Source: Diphasiastrum complanatum (lineage: Eukaryota > Streptophyta > Lycopodiopsida > Lycopodiales > Lycopodiaceae). Taken from it: a stretch of DNA of 64,000 nt. Positions 46,471 through 57,643 of this stretch are shown piece by piece. The position numbers and the translations under genes were made by a program. Each line of letters starts with the position of its first letter. Within the stretch, counting starts at the first letter, position 1. The stretch covers positions 47,371,939-47,435,938 of the forward strand of contig CM055098.1 in NCBI GenBank assembly GCA_029204225.1. Reading direction: 5' to 3'. The notes under the pieces are model-generated. The model ran no database searches. It was not told where the DNA came from and saw only the letters and a list, made by a program, of their open reading frames with translations.

Positions 46471-47053
46471 ATTGGAAGCTAGGAAAGCGAGTTTTGAGGT
46501 ACATCATTGGACTCGAGATTTTGGCATATTGTATGAGGGATCATCACCTAATCTTTTTCGATTTTCAAATTCGGACTATGCTGGAAATATACTAGATAGG
46601 AAATCCATTAGTTCTTATTGTATTTTCATAGGTGATGGAGCTATATCATGGATGTCAAAGAAACAAGTCACTATCTCATTGTCATCTAGTGAGGCCGAGT
46701 ACAAAGCTCTTACACATTGCACAAAGGAGATGGTATGGATCAAAAGGATGATCAAGGATCTTCACTTGCTGGATTTTTCAAAGAGCCCAATCATCTTTTG
46801 TGACAATCAATCAGCCCAAAGAATGGCATCCATTCCTATCTTTCATGCTAGGAGCAAGGATATTGAGATACAATATCATTTTGTGAGGGAGCAAGTCATT
46901 GCAAAGGAGGTGGAGCTTCAACATGTGTCTTCAAGGGAATGTGTAGCTGATATCTTCACCAAAGCATTGGGAAAAGACCTGTTCATGAAGCATAAGACTT
47001 CACTTGGAGTATTATCAAAGTCTATGCTAAAACTAGTTGAAGAGGGAGTGTGA
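46448..47053 (+). pseudogene. H2 RNase H, open for 201 codons
   Basis: Continuous with the end of the captured module. After a one-base deletion relative to H1 the frame enters DFGILYEGSSPNLFRFSNSD, AGNILDRKSISSYCIFIGDG, SLSSSEAEYKALTHCTKEMV, IEIQYHFVREQVIAKEVEL and ADIFTKALGKDLFMKHKTS, ending GV-stop at the LTR. No internal stop. On its own it has no obvious function. Confidence 0.8.
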
Positions 47054-47698
47054 AAGATTCAACTAGTTTAATCACATTTTGCAATATTTCCATATTTGGC
47101 ATATTGAGGCCAAAACTTGTTTTAGACTTAGAGGTTGACTTTTCAAAGTTCATTAGTCTAAACTTCATTTGAATAAACACTTTTTGAAAGTGTGGGAAAG
47201 ATAGAATACGAGTTTGAGTAGATTCAATTTGAATAACTTGGGTACATTGAATCTAGACCCAAAATTGGTAGGGTTAGCATTTTGGTGGGAAAGCCAAGTG
47301 GCCAAATAGGGTTTGGACCTGCTATAAAAGGATGTAACTCGTGGAGAGAGTCATCTTCTCTCTTCTCTATCTCATTTCATGCTTATACATGGTTCTCTTG
47401 GGTTCTACTATCCATTGGTGCACTATCTTGGTGATTGCTTGCAATTCTATGTGTAGAATGATCTATATTTGCTATTTTTGGATCCACACGTGTGAAATAC
47501 AGTAGCTTGCTGGTTTTGTATGGACAACAACAGTACATAATCATTTCATTCAAGTTTGATCAAGTTTTATTAGTGTTTGCATCTCAAATTGTGTGTAGAT
47601 GCTGATTTTTCTACATTGGTAGAATTGGTAGTGTATTTCTCTTTCTAACCAAAGATCATTCAAGTAGATTGGATGTTAAGGATCTGAAATCTTTCACA
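47049..47698 (+). repeat. H-family LTR, right outer copy
   Basis: 650 bp, TGTGAAAGAT...ATCTTTCACA, CACACGTGTG at 47485-47494. Followed by TGCCT, matching the left flank of the array. Confidence 0.95.
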
Positions 47699-47703
47699 TG
47701 CCT

Positions 47704-48600
47704 TTTAAAAAATTGTAACATTTAGCTTGATATCTAAACTGTGCTCTTCAGTAAAACCACTGAAAAAGTTGAACTAAATAATTATTTCTTGAATTGTGTC
47801 TTCCATGATTTGTAGCTCTATGAAATGCTCCCCTTTCTTGCCTGTGAGATTTTTTTATGCCTTGTGATGACCAGATACTTAAGCTCCCATATTCCTTTGC
47901 AAAATAAGTTGCATGATGAAGAAGGATGTGCTGCAAACAATAGTTTTGATTAGTTACATCAGTAGAAAAAAATATAAGCCTGAATGAGATAAGTACTAGA
48001 TAATGATATAGATTAGCACCATGTAATGAGTAATGTTGTCTTTTCTCCAACAATGGCCCTTTATTCGGGTTATATTGATATGAGTAAAAAGAAAAATTTA
48101 GAATTTTTGAATCCATATGAAAGGAGATTATTCCTTCATGACAATACCATCTGTCTGAATCTTGAAGAGGATGATGATAATAAAACAATTTTTTGTAATA
48201 GATTTTTGATATATTACAAGGATCTCTCTTTTGTTATGAATTTGAATGCCTTTCGAAAAATTGTGACATTTAGCTTGATATCTAAATTGTGCTCTTCTGT
48301 AAAACCACTGAAAAAGTTGAACTAAATATTTATTTCTTGAATTGTGTCCTCCACTCTATGAAATGCTCCCCTTCCTTGTCAATGAGATTTTTCTATGCCT
48401 TGTGATGACCAGATACTTAAGCTCTCCTGTTCCTTTGCAAACTAAGTTGCATGATGAAGAAGGATGTGCTGCAAACAATAGTTTTGATTAGTTACATCAG
48501 TGGAAAGAAATATAAGCCTGAATGAGATAAGTATCAGATAATGATATAGATTAGCACCATGTAATGAGTAATGTTGTCTTTTCTCCAACAATCATGTACA
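47704..48600. repeat. About 555-bp tandem duplication of the alpha/beta 3' overlap
   Basis: Unit 1 is 38784-38987 plus 47704-48042, now split by the copia array. Unit 2 is 48043-48595. Both contain the end of alpha (plus strand: MALYxxYIDMSKxKNLEFLN, FLNPYERRLFLHDNT) and then the end of beta (minus strand). Unit 1 ends CTTTTCTCCAAC immediately before the second ATGGCCC of alpha. The beta part of unit 1 is free of stops (FAKEYGSLSIWSSQGIKKS); that of unit 2 has a TAG and a TGA. Confidence 0.85.
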
Positions 48601-51600
48601 GATTTTACAAATGTGGTGCAATGATTTTGCAAAGTCCTCATATCTTCTGATGATAAGTTTTCTTTCCTAATAACATCTATGAGTTTGTCTAAGTTGGTCC
48701 ACACTTGTCTCTTTTCCACTCGATTACTTCCTTCCAGTGTTCGTGTGGCTTGAACAATTTCTCTCCAAATTTTGTGTCTGACACTTGATTCTTTGCATGT
48801 GTGATTGGATAAGAATCTTTTTCCTTTAACACCTCCAATTGATGGCTTATTAGGAACGTTTTCTTTTTTTCCAAAGAGTCTGTCATTTTTTTCAATCGTG
48901 ACATTCCCTTTATGTAGCTCTGCATTTGACAGAACTATTTCCAGTCTCCTAACTGCTGCTTTAGCCACACAGACTCCAGTTTATGATTCCATGTTAGTAG
49001 AATATGCAGGTAAATTAATTTTTATAATAATATGAACCTCAGCATGCAATGTGCATATGTGAACAATTTTTAATGGGATTGGCAGAACACTTTTCATATT
49101 TTGATCTTCAGTTTCTCATGTTGGGCCAGTGTTTGATCATCCCAAATTCATATTGTAGCAATCCTTCATGCAATAAAGACGTAGATGCTTTGATGTTGCC
49201 CCATGAGAGACATTATACATACATTTTAATGTTTTCAAATCCCTTGCAAGGTGTCACTAAATTTAAAAACTTCTATGATTTTTGACTGTAAATTTCTCAC
49301 CCTCCAGATGTCTCTTTATATTCTCGTCATAATTTGTTCTTGAAAATGTCCATGAAAGTATTTTATGGTCATCTTTCAAGACCTGTAGAGAAGCAAATAA
49401 TGCATGACATGTCAATAAAAACTGGCAAGGTATGAAATGTTAATAACGATATTCTAAATGAAAATTGAAATGTATACCTAGAATGCCGCCAACCACCATA
49501 TGTGATTTTCTGATTGAATACTAAACGTTCGATCATTTGTGTGTGAAATTTTGTTGATTAAAGTGGCACTCACTCGTCCCAACTTTTGACCTTTGATGAT
49601 TTCAGATTTTATCCAATTTTATTACAATAATAATCTTTCCATTTACATGATGTTCGTCTAGTCTATAGAATCGAATAATGTATTTTAGAACATTTTCAAT
49701 ATCAACAAAAAATATTATTGCAATCATTGTAATTGAGCTCACCATATTCTGATTTGTATAATTCAGTTATACGAAATGGTTGGCTAACTACTTTGAACAT
49801 TCCGTCATTATAAAAAAAATTTCTTAATCTTACCCGATATGGACGCAGAAGATAAGTATTCTTCACCATCACTTGGAAAAAGCTTTTTTAACTATTTTAA
49901 AAAAAGTAGAATAAGCATTTTTGCTAATTCTATAGACATCACATGCACCTTGTATCACATTTGCATCCAAGTATGATTGAAACTTAATCAAAATAGTCTC
50001 TGCAATTTCATTTTTCATTTTTTCAAACCGAGCATTTTTCATCGTTTCATTTGCTGACTTTCTTGGTAAAACATGACTTAAAGATGATCCCATGCATGAA
50101 GATCTGTTAAATAGTTCTTTGCCACCAAACATGATTTGCAACAAACATATGAAATTCAAATTATGTTTAATAAATAAATAATCCATGTTCTCAAGTGCAA
50201 ATCAAACTTAAATAACATCTACAAATCAAATAAATAGTTTATATGAAACATACTTGCATGTTTGAATTCTTTTTTTCTGATTGCCGCTATGTGTAGATAA
50301 GTCATCAATATTCTTCATCCGTACTCTCTTTCTTTTTCCTTCATTATTGCGTTTTTGATAACTTTTATATTAACAACAGATTTTAAACTCTCGGATCGCA
50401 ACTTTTCCATGGGTTCTAGCATTTCTTGGTTTGATCCCCAAAGAATAGTGACTGTAGCATTCAACTCTGACATAGCATTCTTGAGTGCATTGTTTTCAAC
50501 ACTAGTGTGTTGCACATAATGAAGCAATTGCTGATTTGCACGTTGCAATTGTTGATTAGCAAACTGTAATTGTTGATAAAGACGAGATATGCTATGCATT
50601 CCAATATCACGCAACCTTTGACAATATCCAAGTAATCCGCTATTTCCTTCACATACAAATCTGAGAAGATGAGTTACGAACTTAAAGTTTGGACACAAAT
50701 CGGTAGCTGGATCATTACGATAAATTGATCCATCCACCCACAAATCTATATTCATATGATTATTCATTCTCAATTCTTTAACTATTGCAGCAGCATTCTC
50801 TACAACTTTCAAATTTCTCTTAATAATTGGAGTGAATTCTGTGAAAGTACTATACTTTAGGACCATAAATGGATCTACAAAAGATCCACAAGAGTGATTG
50901 GATGCTTGCTTAACAATCTATCAAAAAACTAGATACACAAAAGTTGATCTAGATTGGCAATTTGACAAACAACAAGCATTAACAATCAAAAGCATTGAAA
51001 TATGAGCCCACACGTGTGTACTACAGGCTGTAGTACGGCCTTCAACCTCAGAAACATGTAGAAATTGATCTGGTTGCATTTGGATCACAAAAACTCAATG
51101 TATTTGCATTAGATCAATGGCTTATGCTCTTGTACTTGGCTCTGATACCATGTGAAAGTACTGTACTTTAGGACCATAAATGGATCTACAAAAGATTCAC
51201 AAGAGTGATTGGATGCTTGCTTAACAATCTATCAAAAAACTAGACACACAAAAGTTGATCTAGATTGGCAATTTGACAAACAACAAGTATTAACAATCAA
51301 AAGCATTGAAATATGAGCCCACACGTGTGTACTATAGGCTGTAGTACGGCCTTCAACCTAAGAAACATGTAGAAATTGATTTGGTTGCATTTGGATCACA
51401 AAAACTCAATGTACATAGTGAACTAGCTTGAGATTGCCAATGAGCTCCAAAATTTTTCTATCTTCTCACTATGGGAGCTTGGAATACATAGCAAATTCGA
51501 CTTCCTTCTTGAAGTTAGGTGGATTTCCAGCATGTAATAAGGAAGTTAACTCACCCTTCTTGCCCTAAAATGAAACCCTAGCCTAGATCCTAGAGTTATG

Positions 51601-52110
51601 CTTGGTAGGTAGCTAGTTGGTCAAAATTTCACCTTAAACTTAGGTGTAGGTCCTATAAAGTAGGGATGACCACCAAATAGACATGACCAACTCTCTTGAC
51701 TTGACCTAACCTACATTAGGATGGGTTTCCCATGTGGCATCTTGGCCTCACATGTGCGGGACCCACTTGCGTACAGAATTTACACTATTCTACATGGTTT
51801 TTGATCAAGCTAGATTTGCCAATTTTTGGCAATTCTTCACACATTCCATAGGAAGAGCAACATGCAAATGGAACATTGCCATTATTGAAAGCTACAATCT
51901 GTAAATGCTTTAAACTACAATAAATCAACATGAATAGATCTAGCATACCTTACTTTTGTAATGTTTATGTCGCGTTGAAAAATTGTCCTGCCTCATATTT
52001 TACTATAAGCATAAAGTGATTTCAAAAGTTCTGCTACTCCCGTTTCAGTTTTTGCGTTGAGCACATCAAGATTTTCAGTCTTAAAGCTCTAGTCTCAAAT
52101 TTTGGAATGA
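48257..52110 (-). pseudogene. Gene 'beta', minus-strand copy: multi-exon, transposase-like family
   Basis: Exon-like blocks, 5' to 3' on the minus strand: ENLDVLNAKTETGVAELLKS (about 52080-51960); EFTPIIKRNLKVVENAAAIV, MNIDLWVDGSIYRNDP, GLLGYCQRLRD and a Gln-rich coiled coil (50839-50315); MKNEIAETILIKFQSYLDA and QGACDVYRISKNAYSTFF (50186-49869); GMFKVVSQPFRITELYKSEY (49800-49740); GRVSATLINKISH to IWWLAAF (about 49590-49480); VLPIPLKIVHICTLHAEV (about 49085); AVRRLEIVLSNAELHKGNV, NVPNKPSIGGVKGKRF and FVKSVHDCWRKDNITHYM (48968-48558). An 89-bp GT-AG intron (48557-48469) precedes HILLHHAT and IWSSQGIEKSH. Several one-base frameshifts and stops show decay. It resembles large uncharacterised eukaryotic proteins of possible transposase origin. 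Confidence 0.55.
50840..51841 (-). mobile_element. Collapsed copia: LTR, 48-bp internal scar, partial LTR
   Basis: The full LTR (51841-51151 on minus, 691 bp, TGTGAAGAATTG...GTACTTTCACA) is followed by the primer-binding site TGGTATCAGAGCCA and only about 33 bp of leader, then the last 263 bp of a second LTR (51102-50840). The flanks read AATTC and CATTC, an imperfect target duplication, and lie inside the beta gene. Same LTR family as F. The interior and most of the 3' LTR were removed by one deletion. Confidence 0.85.
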
Positions 52111-52205
52111 GCATGTAGACAAGTTATTACATCTCATGATTAACTAACTTTTGTCTGAAGTTAACCATACCAGTTAAATGTCGAGCAAGGCTGAAAACTT
52201 GGAAA

Positions 52206-52847
52206 ATGACAACCATAAGTTTTAGTGTTCATAAGTTGAGCCAGGCTATGCAGAATCCTACTATGTATCATTGGAAAATGGCCAAGAGAGTGCTTAGATA
52301 TATATATATTCAACTTTTGATTATGGCTTATTGTATAAAAGTGAAGATGTTTCTATTATTGGTTATTCTAACTCAGATTTTGCAAGTGATAGAGCAGATC
52401 GAAAATCTACAAGTGCTTATGTCATATATCTTGGAGGAAACTTGATATCTTGGCTTTCCAAAAAGCAAGATACTGTATCACTCTCATCATGTGAAGTTGA
52501 GTACAAGGCACTCACTACAACAACAAAGGAAATGCTTTGGATCAAGAGGTTACTAGTGGAACTAAAGATAATCTTGGGGGAGGATCTACCTATGATCATG
52601 TGTGACAACATTTCAGCCCAAGCCCTTGCCAACAACCCGATATTCCATGCAAGGAGCAAGCATATCACTTCGTGAGAGAGAAGCTCATTGGAGGGGAAAT
52701 CAAATTGGAGCACATCGACACATCATCTTTCATTGTTGATATGCTCACCAAACCTTTGAGCAAAAGTTCCTTCATTATGCATAGAGCCAATCTTAGAGTT
52801 ATACCAAGATCCATGTTCAAATCAATATAGATTATTTTTAGGAGTGT
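52206..52847 (+). pseudogene. Element J: copia RNase H fragment
   Basis: Starts at VHKLSQAMQNPTMYHWKMAK with upstream RT missing. Frameshift near 52330, then EDVSIIGYSNSDFASDRADR, KSTSAYVIYLGGNLISWLSK, VSLSSCEVEYKALTTTTKEM and NPIFHARSKHITS. A small deletion shifts frame again to FVREKLIGGEIKLEHIDTSS and FIVDMLTKPLSKSSF, stopping just before the LTR. RNase H active-site acids appear present, but the domain is frame-broken. Confidence 0.8.
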
Positions 52848-53089
52848 TAAAATTGGAAAAACAAATCATATTGATTTCTTGGCTTGCTACAAATGTTGTA
52901 CCATGCAACTTGCATATAGTTTGTAGACATAGAATTGGCAAAGTCATGCTTGTAGAATCTCGTGGCAATTCACATGCATTAATTGTAAGTGCTAGAATCA
53001 GGTTATTGTGCTAATCAAAAAGCTTAATCAACATCAATCATACTTGTGGACATTCCCCACACGTGTGAATTCTGGAAATTTTGTCAGTA
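52848..53089 (+). repeat. Element J 3' LTR with large internal deletion
   Basis: Begins TGTTAAAATTGG and ends GGAAATTTTGTCA, identical in both ends to the 780-bp solo LTR at 56859-57638 (opposite strand) but missing its middle (about 540 bp removed at AATTGTAAGTG|CTAGAATCAGG). CACACGTGTG at 53058-53067. The right flank is gypsy-like gag sequence. Confidence 0.85.
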
Positions 53090-53800
53090 GGGTCGTCACC
53101 TCCGCTCCCATGCGTGCGTTTTCTGTTTCGAACACTTAAAGTTGTGTCTGGAGTGGGGTTAGACTTTGCGTGGCTTGGTGCTGGATCTCTTGGACCTTTA
53201 GTTGGGCATCCATTGTGGATTTGGAGAGGTCCTTGATGTACCTCTGGAGATCGTCCTCGTGTTTTTTCAACTTCAGCACCTCATTTTTTTTTGTGAGCTC
53301 ATGTTGTTGAGTTATCTGTAGGTCTTGCTAGAGTTGTGTGATTTTCGCTCGCAGCTGCATGTTATTGGTAGCTAGTTCCAATACCCTGCCATCTAGTATA
53401 GTCTTGGCCGCTACTGCATCCTGGACAAAACTTCCCAATTTGGTAGGCCATTGTGATGTTCGTGTGGTCCCGACCGGTACAGTGCTACTTGTTGGGGCTT
53501 GGTGAGCTATCACTATGAACGTGTGTGAAGTTTTCGTTGCAAACAGAAAATGTTGATTTTTCGATGAAAATTTTGATAGAGCTTCGCTGGAAAAGTGAGA
53601 AATGACTCGAATCCTCCTTTTATATAGCTGAGAATTTGAGTGCGTATTAGGAGAAGTGCACTTTCCACCTCTGAGTTCCAACCAAAATTTTGCAGGGACC
53701 TTCAGATAATTCTAAGACCTCAGATAAGTCTGCGAAAGTTCAGAAGGTGTTTTGGATGCCCTACGAAAGTTCTCTACAAAGGTTCTACGAAGGTTTACCA
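53090..53800 (-). pseudogene. Gypsy-like gag, copy 1, with upstream promoter region
   Basis: On the minus strand a promoter-like segment (53790-53620) contains GCTATATAAAAGGAGG. It is followed by HQAPTSSTVPVGTTRTSQW, ILDGRVLELATNNMQLRAKI, a stop, LQITQQHELTKKNEVLKLKK and TMDAQLKVQEIQHQATQSL. The second half is an extended coiled coil (heptads with Leu/Gln). Copy 2 (56483-56154) shares DxRVLxLATNNxQLRAxI and the coil. It is truncated at 53090 by the J LTR. The large deletion between promoter part and coiled coil suggests an internally shortened copy. Confidence 0.55.
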
Positions 53801-53904
53801 GCTCTGAACTCTCGCAGGAAGTGAAGTCTCGCACAACTTGCTCCAGATTCTGGATTTTCATAATTTGACCATGTAGGCAGGTCAATTTCACTGTCTTGAA
53901 CCAT

Positions 53905-54128
53905 TTTTGTGGTCTGCAAAAATTGGTTTGAAGATTTTGATGTCCTGAAATGGCGTTTGATCAGTGCTTCTCTTGTATGTTGTCCCGAATGCCCATAGTG
54001 CAGCATGTAACTTGTGCTCCCAATTAGATCTACTAGCTTCAACCATTTTTGTGACAATGCTACACAAGATCTTGTTGGATGATTCTGCCTGCCCATTACC
54101 ACGAGGATAATAAGGCGTATTGAATCGA
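53905..54128 (-). pseudogene. Ty3/gypsy integrase fragment
   Basis: Reads NTPYYPRGNGQAESSNKILC, SIVTKMVEASRSNWEHKLHA and ALWAFGTTYKRSTDQTPFQ in one frame. YYPxGNGQAES is the gypsy integrase motif with the catalytic Glu. It ends within the usual TPFxLVYG segment. Only about 75 codons remain; upstream is the LTR-like block 54150-54925. Confidence 0.75.
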
Positions 54129-54149
54129 TGGATCTGTAGGATCGAAGAT

Positions 54150-54925
54150 CTTGTGTAGTATAGCTGTCAACAAGGGTTAGAACACTAGATAGGTGCCTAA
54201 CTATGGATAGATGCTATCCACTTTCTCCTTTAACTCTACTCACCACTAACACTACCCACTGTTAACTCTACTCCACTACACTAGCATTCATCATGATTTT
54301 GTGTGAAAGAGAAGAGAAGAATAGAAGAGATAGAGAGGGATAGAGTGGAGAGGGAGGTTAGCTCAAAAGCTCAAGATGCATGCTAACGTAGAAACCATAA
54401 CTATTAAAACAACAACATAGAAATGGAAACAATTAGAAGCACACAACAAAAGCATTAGCATGAGTGCTTAGCAAATGAGGATGCTTGGCTCTCCAATTTG
54501 GTAGAGTTTCCTCCTTCTCATTAAGCATGAAAAATAGAGTACATGAGATGTTTTTTTATAAATGGGGAAGGTCCTTGCCCCAAAATACTATTGGCTAATA
54601 TGTACACTAATCCTATCCATTCATCTTGGACCCAACTTGATCCAAAGGTCTTAAAAAAGTACATTGGATTTCACATGATTCATGTGAGTCTCCATTTGGA
54701 CCCAACTCTAAAATAATAGACTTCTAAGTTTAAAATGACTTTGGGCCTCAAGTTTTATTTAAATTACAAAGGGACCCAAGTCTATTATTCTATTTACAAC
54801 TCAACTTGTGTACTCATTGGATCATGGGCTTATACGCGTAGGATGCCATGCCCTTGCAACATATTTTATTAGTCAATATTATTTTTTTACAGTATTTTGG
54901 GAATACCCCCAATAGGACCCACATC
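54150..54925 (-). mobile_element. LTR-like block, probably a solo LTR, minus orientation
   Basis: A 0.75-kb non-coding block interrupts gypsy sequence. The minus strand reads TGTGGGTCC or, further in, TGTTGCAAGGGC near the right end; CCCTTGTTGACA near the left end; and TTTATAAAAAAAC as a TATA candidate near 54555. I could not find a matching target duplication, so the boundaries are uncertain. Confidence 0.4.
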
Positions 54926-56858
54926 CTGAAGAAGTGCCAGTCCCTCGGCACTCTGCCGGTTAGTACAAAGTCTTTTTGGCCTACCTCTGGTGGATCAGGT
55001 AGCCAGTGACATCTTCCATGAAGTTTATTCGGTCCAACTTCTTCAATCCTTGGGTGTGTGAAGGGACATGTGGACTCCTATTAGCCAGCTTTGGTCGACC
55101 CGCACTTGGAATCTGCGCGTCCAGGGATCGCCAAGGAATGCTGTTTAGTAGTAAACTTAAGCTATTGGAAGCTGATCTTCCACTTTTTCTGAGGCTAACG
55201 CCTTATTTGGATCAAAGAATATTGGGGGGAGATAATTGTCCCACTTTGTTTCGATTCCCATTAGATGCTCTAAGTCTCGGGCATAAGTGGCTGTCGCACG
55301 GACTGTTGGGTCAGGGCAGTTGAAATACTTATTAGAAAATTGGGTGAGAGACCTTCGGGCATCTATATCCGTATCCCAACCGTGCTCTAAAGGAATTCTT
55401 GGCCAATTACAATTCTGGATGGTGATCTTGTCCAAAGGAGTGCCACATTTCACCCATTTGGATCATCATGTGCATGGTCGAAAATGCGCGTTCACCCTTA
55501 GCTGTTGTGGACTGGTCACATAGGCCTTGATGGCCACATGGTCCCATTCGAATAGCTGCTATCACCATTCAGGTTGTGGTTGGAGGGTGGGTAGTGCTTG
55601 CGGTTCATTGCCTTTTATGGTTCGTGCCGAAAAGGATATCTGCCAGCTGCCTCTTGAGGACTCGTGGGGATATTTGGATAGGAATGATTTTCTCCTCCAT
55701 GGACTTGGGGCCTTGAAAAGCCCAGTCGGCAGCCTTTTGATGAGGAGGCTTGTCCTTCCTCATGGCTATGGCTAGGACCCATGTCTTGGACTTGGTCCCG
55801 CGTCTCAACTCTAGTATCAGGAGGTCCTTGGTCTTGTCCGCCTGACCCCTGATCCTGACTTATTGCCCCCATTGCCTGCTGGCCTTGGTCCTGGCTCGTA
55901 CTTCCTTGTGCAGCATAAAAAAGAGGTGGCGGTGGAATTACCACTGGGGTTGGTTGAGCCTTCTTTTTCATAAAGTTTTGACCAGCCTTGAGGGCTTGTT
56001 TGGCCTAGGCGAGCTCTTGAGTTGCAATTGCTCGATATTTGTCGAACTCTGCCTGGTAGCTGTTCAAGGTTTGACTATATACCTACACCTGATTTCTGAA
56101 AAGATTCATCTCTGCTTGAGAGAGTGGCCTTGAGTTAGGTACGAGTTGAGTAATCAGACAAGTTTTTCACTTTGCAGGGCTTGCACCTCCGCCTCCATGT
56201 GCGTATTTTTTGCTTCATAGATCTGGAGTTGCGCCTGGAGGGGGGCAAGCCGTTGGGATGCTTCAGACTGAAGTTCCCACACCTTGGTGGAGGCATCTGT
56301 CAGCGCTTTGGAGAGGCTCTGGATATACTGATTGAGGCCATCCTCCTTCTGCTGCAGCTTTATGATCTCCCGGTGCCCGTCTTGTTCGTGTTGTTGAGCA
56401 ATCATGAGCTCTTGCTGCAGCTTCATGATTTCTGCTCGCAGTTGGGTGTTGTTTGTTGCCAAGTAGAGTACCCGGTTGTCCAATGATGCCCTGGCTACTA
56501 CCGCATCCTAGATTAATGCTCCCAAGTCTTAGTACACCATCATTAAGTCTGTTGGAGTAGCTGGTACATTGGCACTTGCAGGGGCTTGTGTGGTAGTGGC
56601 CCTAACGACCCGTACAGTGCCATCGTCGTTGTCTTCGATGAGGCTCTCTAGTGCTATTTGTCATCTGAGGCGGTGGGATTCGTCCGATCCGGTGATGGAA
56701 TAAAAATTTTTGTACAAATGCGTCATCAAGCAACGGTTGGTTGCCATTGGCAGCCTTTGATGGAGAAATGGGGAGTGTGGGAGAAACAAAAGTGGAAACA
56801 AGGATGGGGACAGTTTGTCCAAATAAGAGAATGGGTGGAACAGAGGGAAACTGGAGGG
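54926..56858 (-). pseudogene. Gypsy-like gag, copy 2, C-terminal half
   Basis: Minus strand, from the solo-LTR scar: LPISPSKAANGNQPLLDDAF, FLFHHRIGRIPPPQ, then SLDNRVLYLATNNTQLRAEI and a coiled coil (QLQIYEAKNTHMEAEVQALQ) to 56154. Pro/Gln-rich sequence follows (PVVIPPPPLFYAAQGSTSQD, GQQAMGAISQDQGSGGQDQG). The last block is KMKCGTPLDKITIQNCNWPR, DARRSLTQFSNKYFNCPDP and GIETKWDNYLPPIFFDPNK. Stops and frameshifts separate the blocks. No zinc knuckle is seen. I assign it to gypsy because a gypsy integrase follows on the same strand; a different origin is possible. Confidence 0.5.
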
Positions 56859-57638
56859 TGACAAAATTTCCAGAATTCAAACGTATGGGGAATGTCCACA
56901 AGTATGATGGATCTAATTAAGCTTTGTGATTAGCACAATAACCTGATTCTAGATTGATTAGCAAGATCTAGTTCAAAAGAAATGGCTTAACCACAATCTA
57001 GCATGCTAAGCAACTGAATATGATAGCAATGAATCAGTAATGAGCAAAAGTACAAGATATCAGTGTATAAGCATTAGCTTCAACATGAGTTAGAGAGAGA
57101 AAGATAGAGAGATAACAAGCAAAATAGTTTAGATCCAAAATGGCATGAGGTAGCTACAAAACTTTGGTTCTTCATCATTGATTGTGATGAGAGCTACACA
57201 TATTTATGGAGTTTGAGGTAGTCAAGGTAGAAACCACATCCATTCATTACAAAATGACATCTAGAGTCTATGTGAATTTGTCACTTGCCATGCGTGAAAT
57301 TCTACCAACTTTTTACAAGTGTGCTAGTTCTAACTAACAAAGTACAAATCATCATGCATGTGTCCATTACACTTTGTGCATGCCTTGCATGTCACTATGG
57401 ATCACTTACAATTAATGCATGTGAATTGCCACGAGTTTCTACAAGCATGACTTTGCTAATTCTATGTCTACAAACTATATGCAAGTTGTATTCTTCAATC
57501 TAGACATTACATAACCATGTAGCTCAAGTTCTATGTAGGCCAAACTTGGCATTTTGCATTTATGAGCTACATACTTGCATGGTACAACATTTGTAGCAAG
57601 CCAAGAAATCAATATGGATTGTTTTTTCAATTTTAACA
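56859..57638 (-). mobile_element. Solo LTR (J family) with perfect 5-bp target duplication
   Basis: 780 bp, TGTTAAAATTG...ATTTTGTCA on the minus strand, flanked on both sides by GAGGG (56854-56858 and 57639-57643). Its ends match the J LTR. It sits inside the gypsy-like gag; removal rejoins the coding sequence. Solo LTRs arise by recombination between the two LTRs of a complete element. Confidence 0.95.
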
Positions 57639-57643
57639 GAGGG

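Larger units (their letters stand above)
38983..47703 (+). mobile_element. Three-LTR copia array (LTR-H1-LTR-H2-LTR) with target duplication TGCCT
   Basis: Three same-orientation LTRs (38988-39627, 44158-44784, 47049-47698) bracket two internal regions. The outer flanks carry the same 5 bp, TGCCT (38983-38987 and 47699-47703). The LTRs start TGTGAAAGAT and end ATCTTTCACA, a perfect 10-bp inverted repeat. The unsplit host sequence survives at 48240-48262, confirming one insertion site. The internal regions differ: H1 is almost complete, H2 lacks primer-binding site, gag, protease, half of integrase and RT. Confidence 0.92.

Noticed and set aside
47748-48188. A single 146-codon minus-strand gene
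   Set aside because: Only its second half is beta coding sequence. The first half is antisense of the duplicated alpha fragment and crosses the duplication junction.
55006-55775. Plus-strand frames in 55.0-55.8 kb
   Set aside because: The minus strand carries the coherent gag-like sequence continuing from 56.5 kb, so these are shadows.
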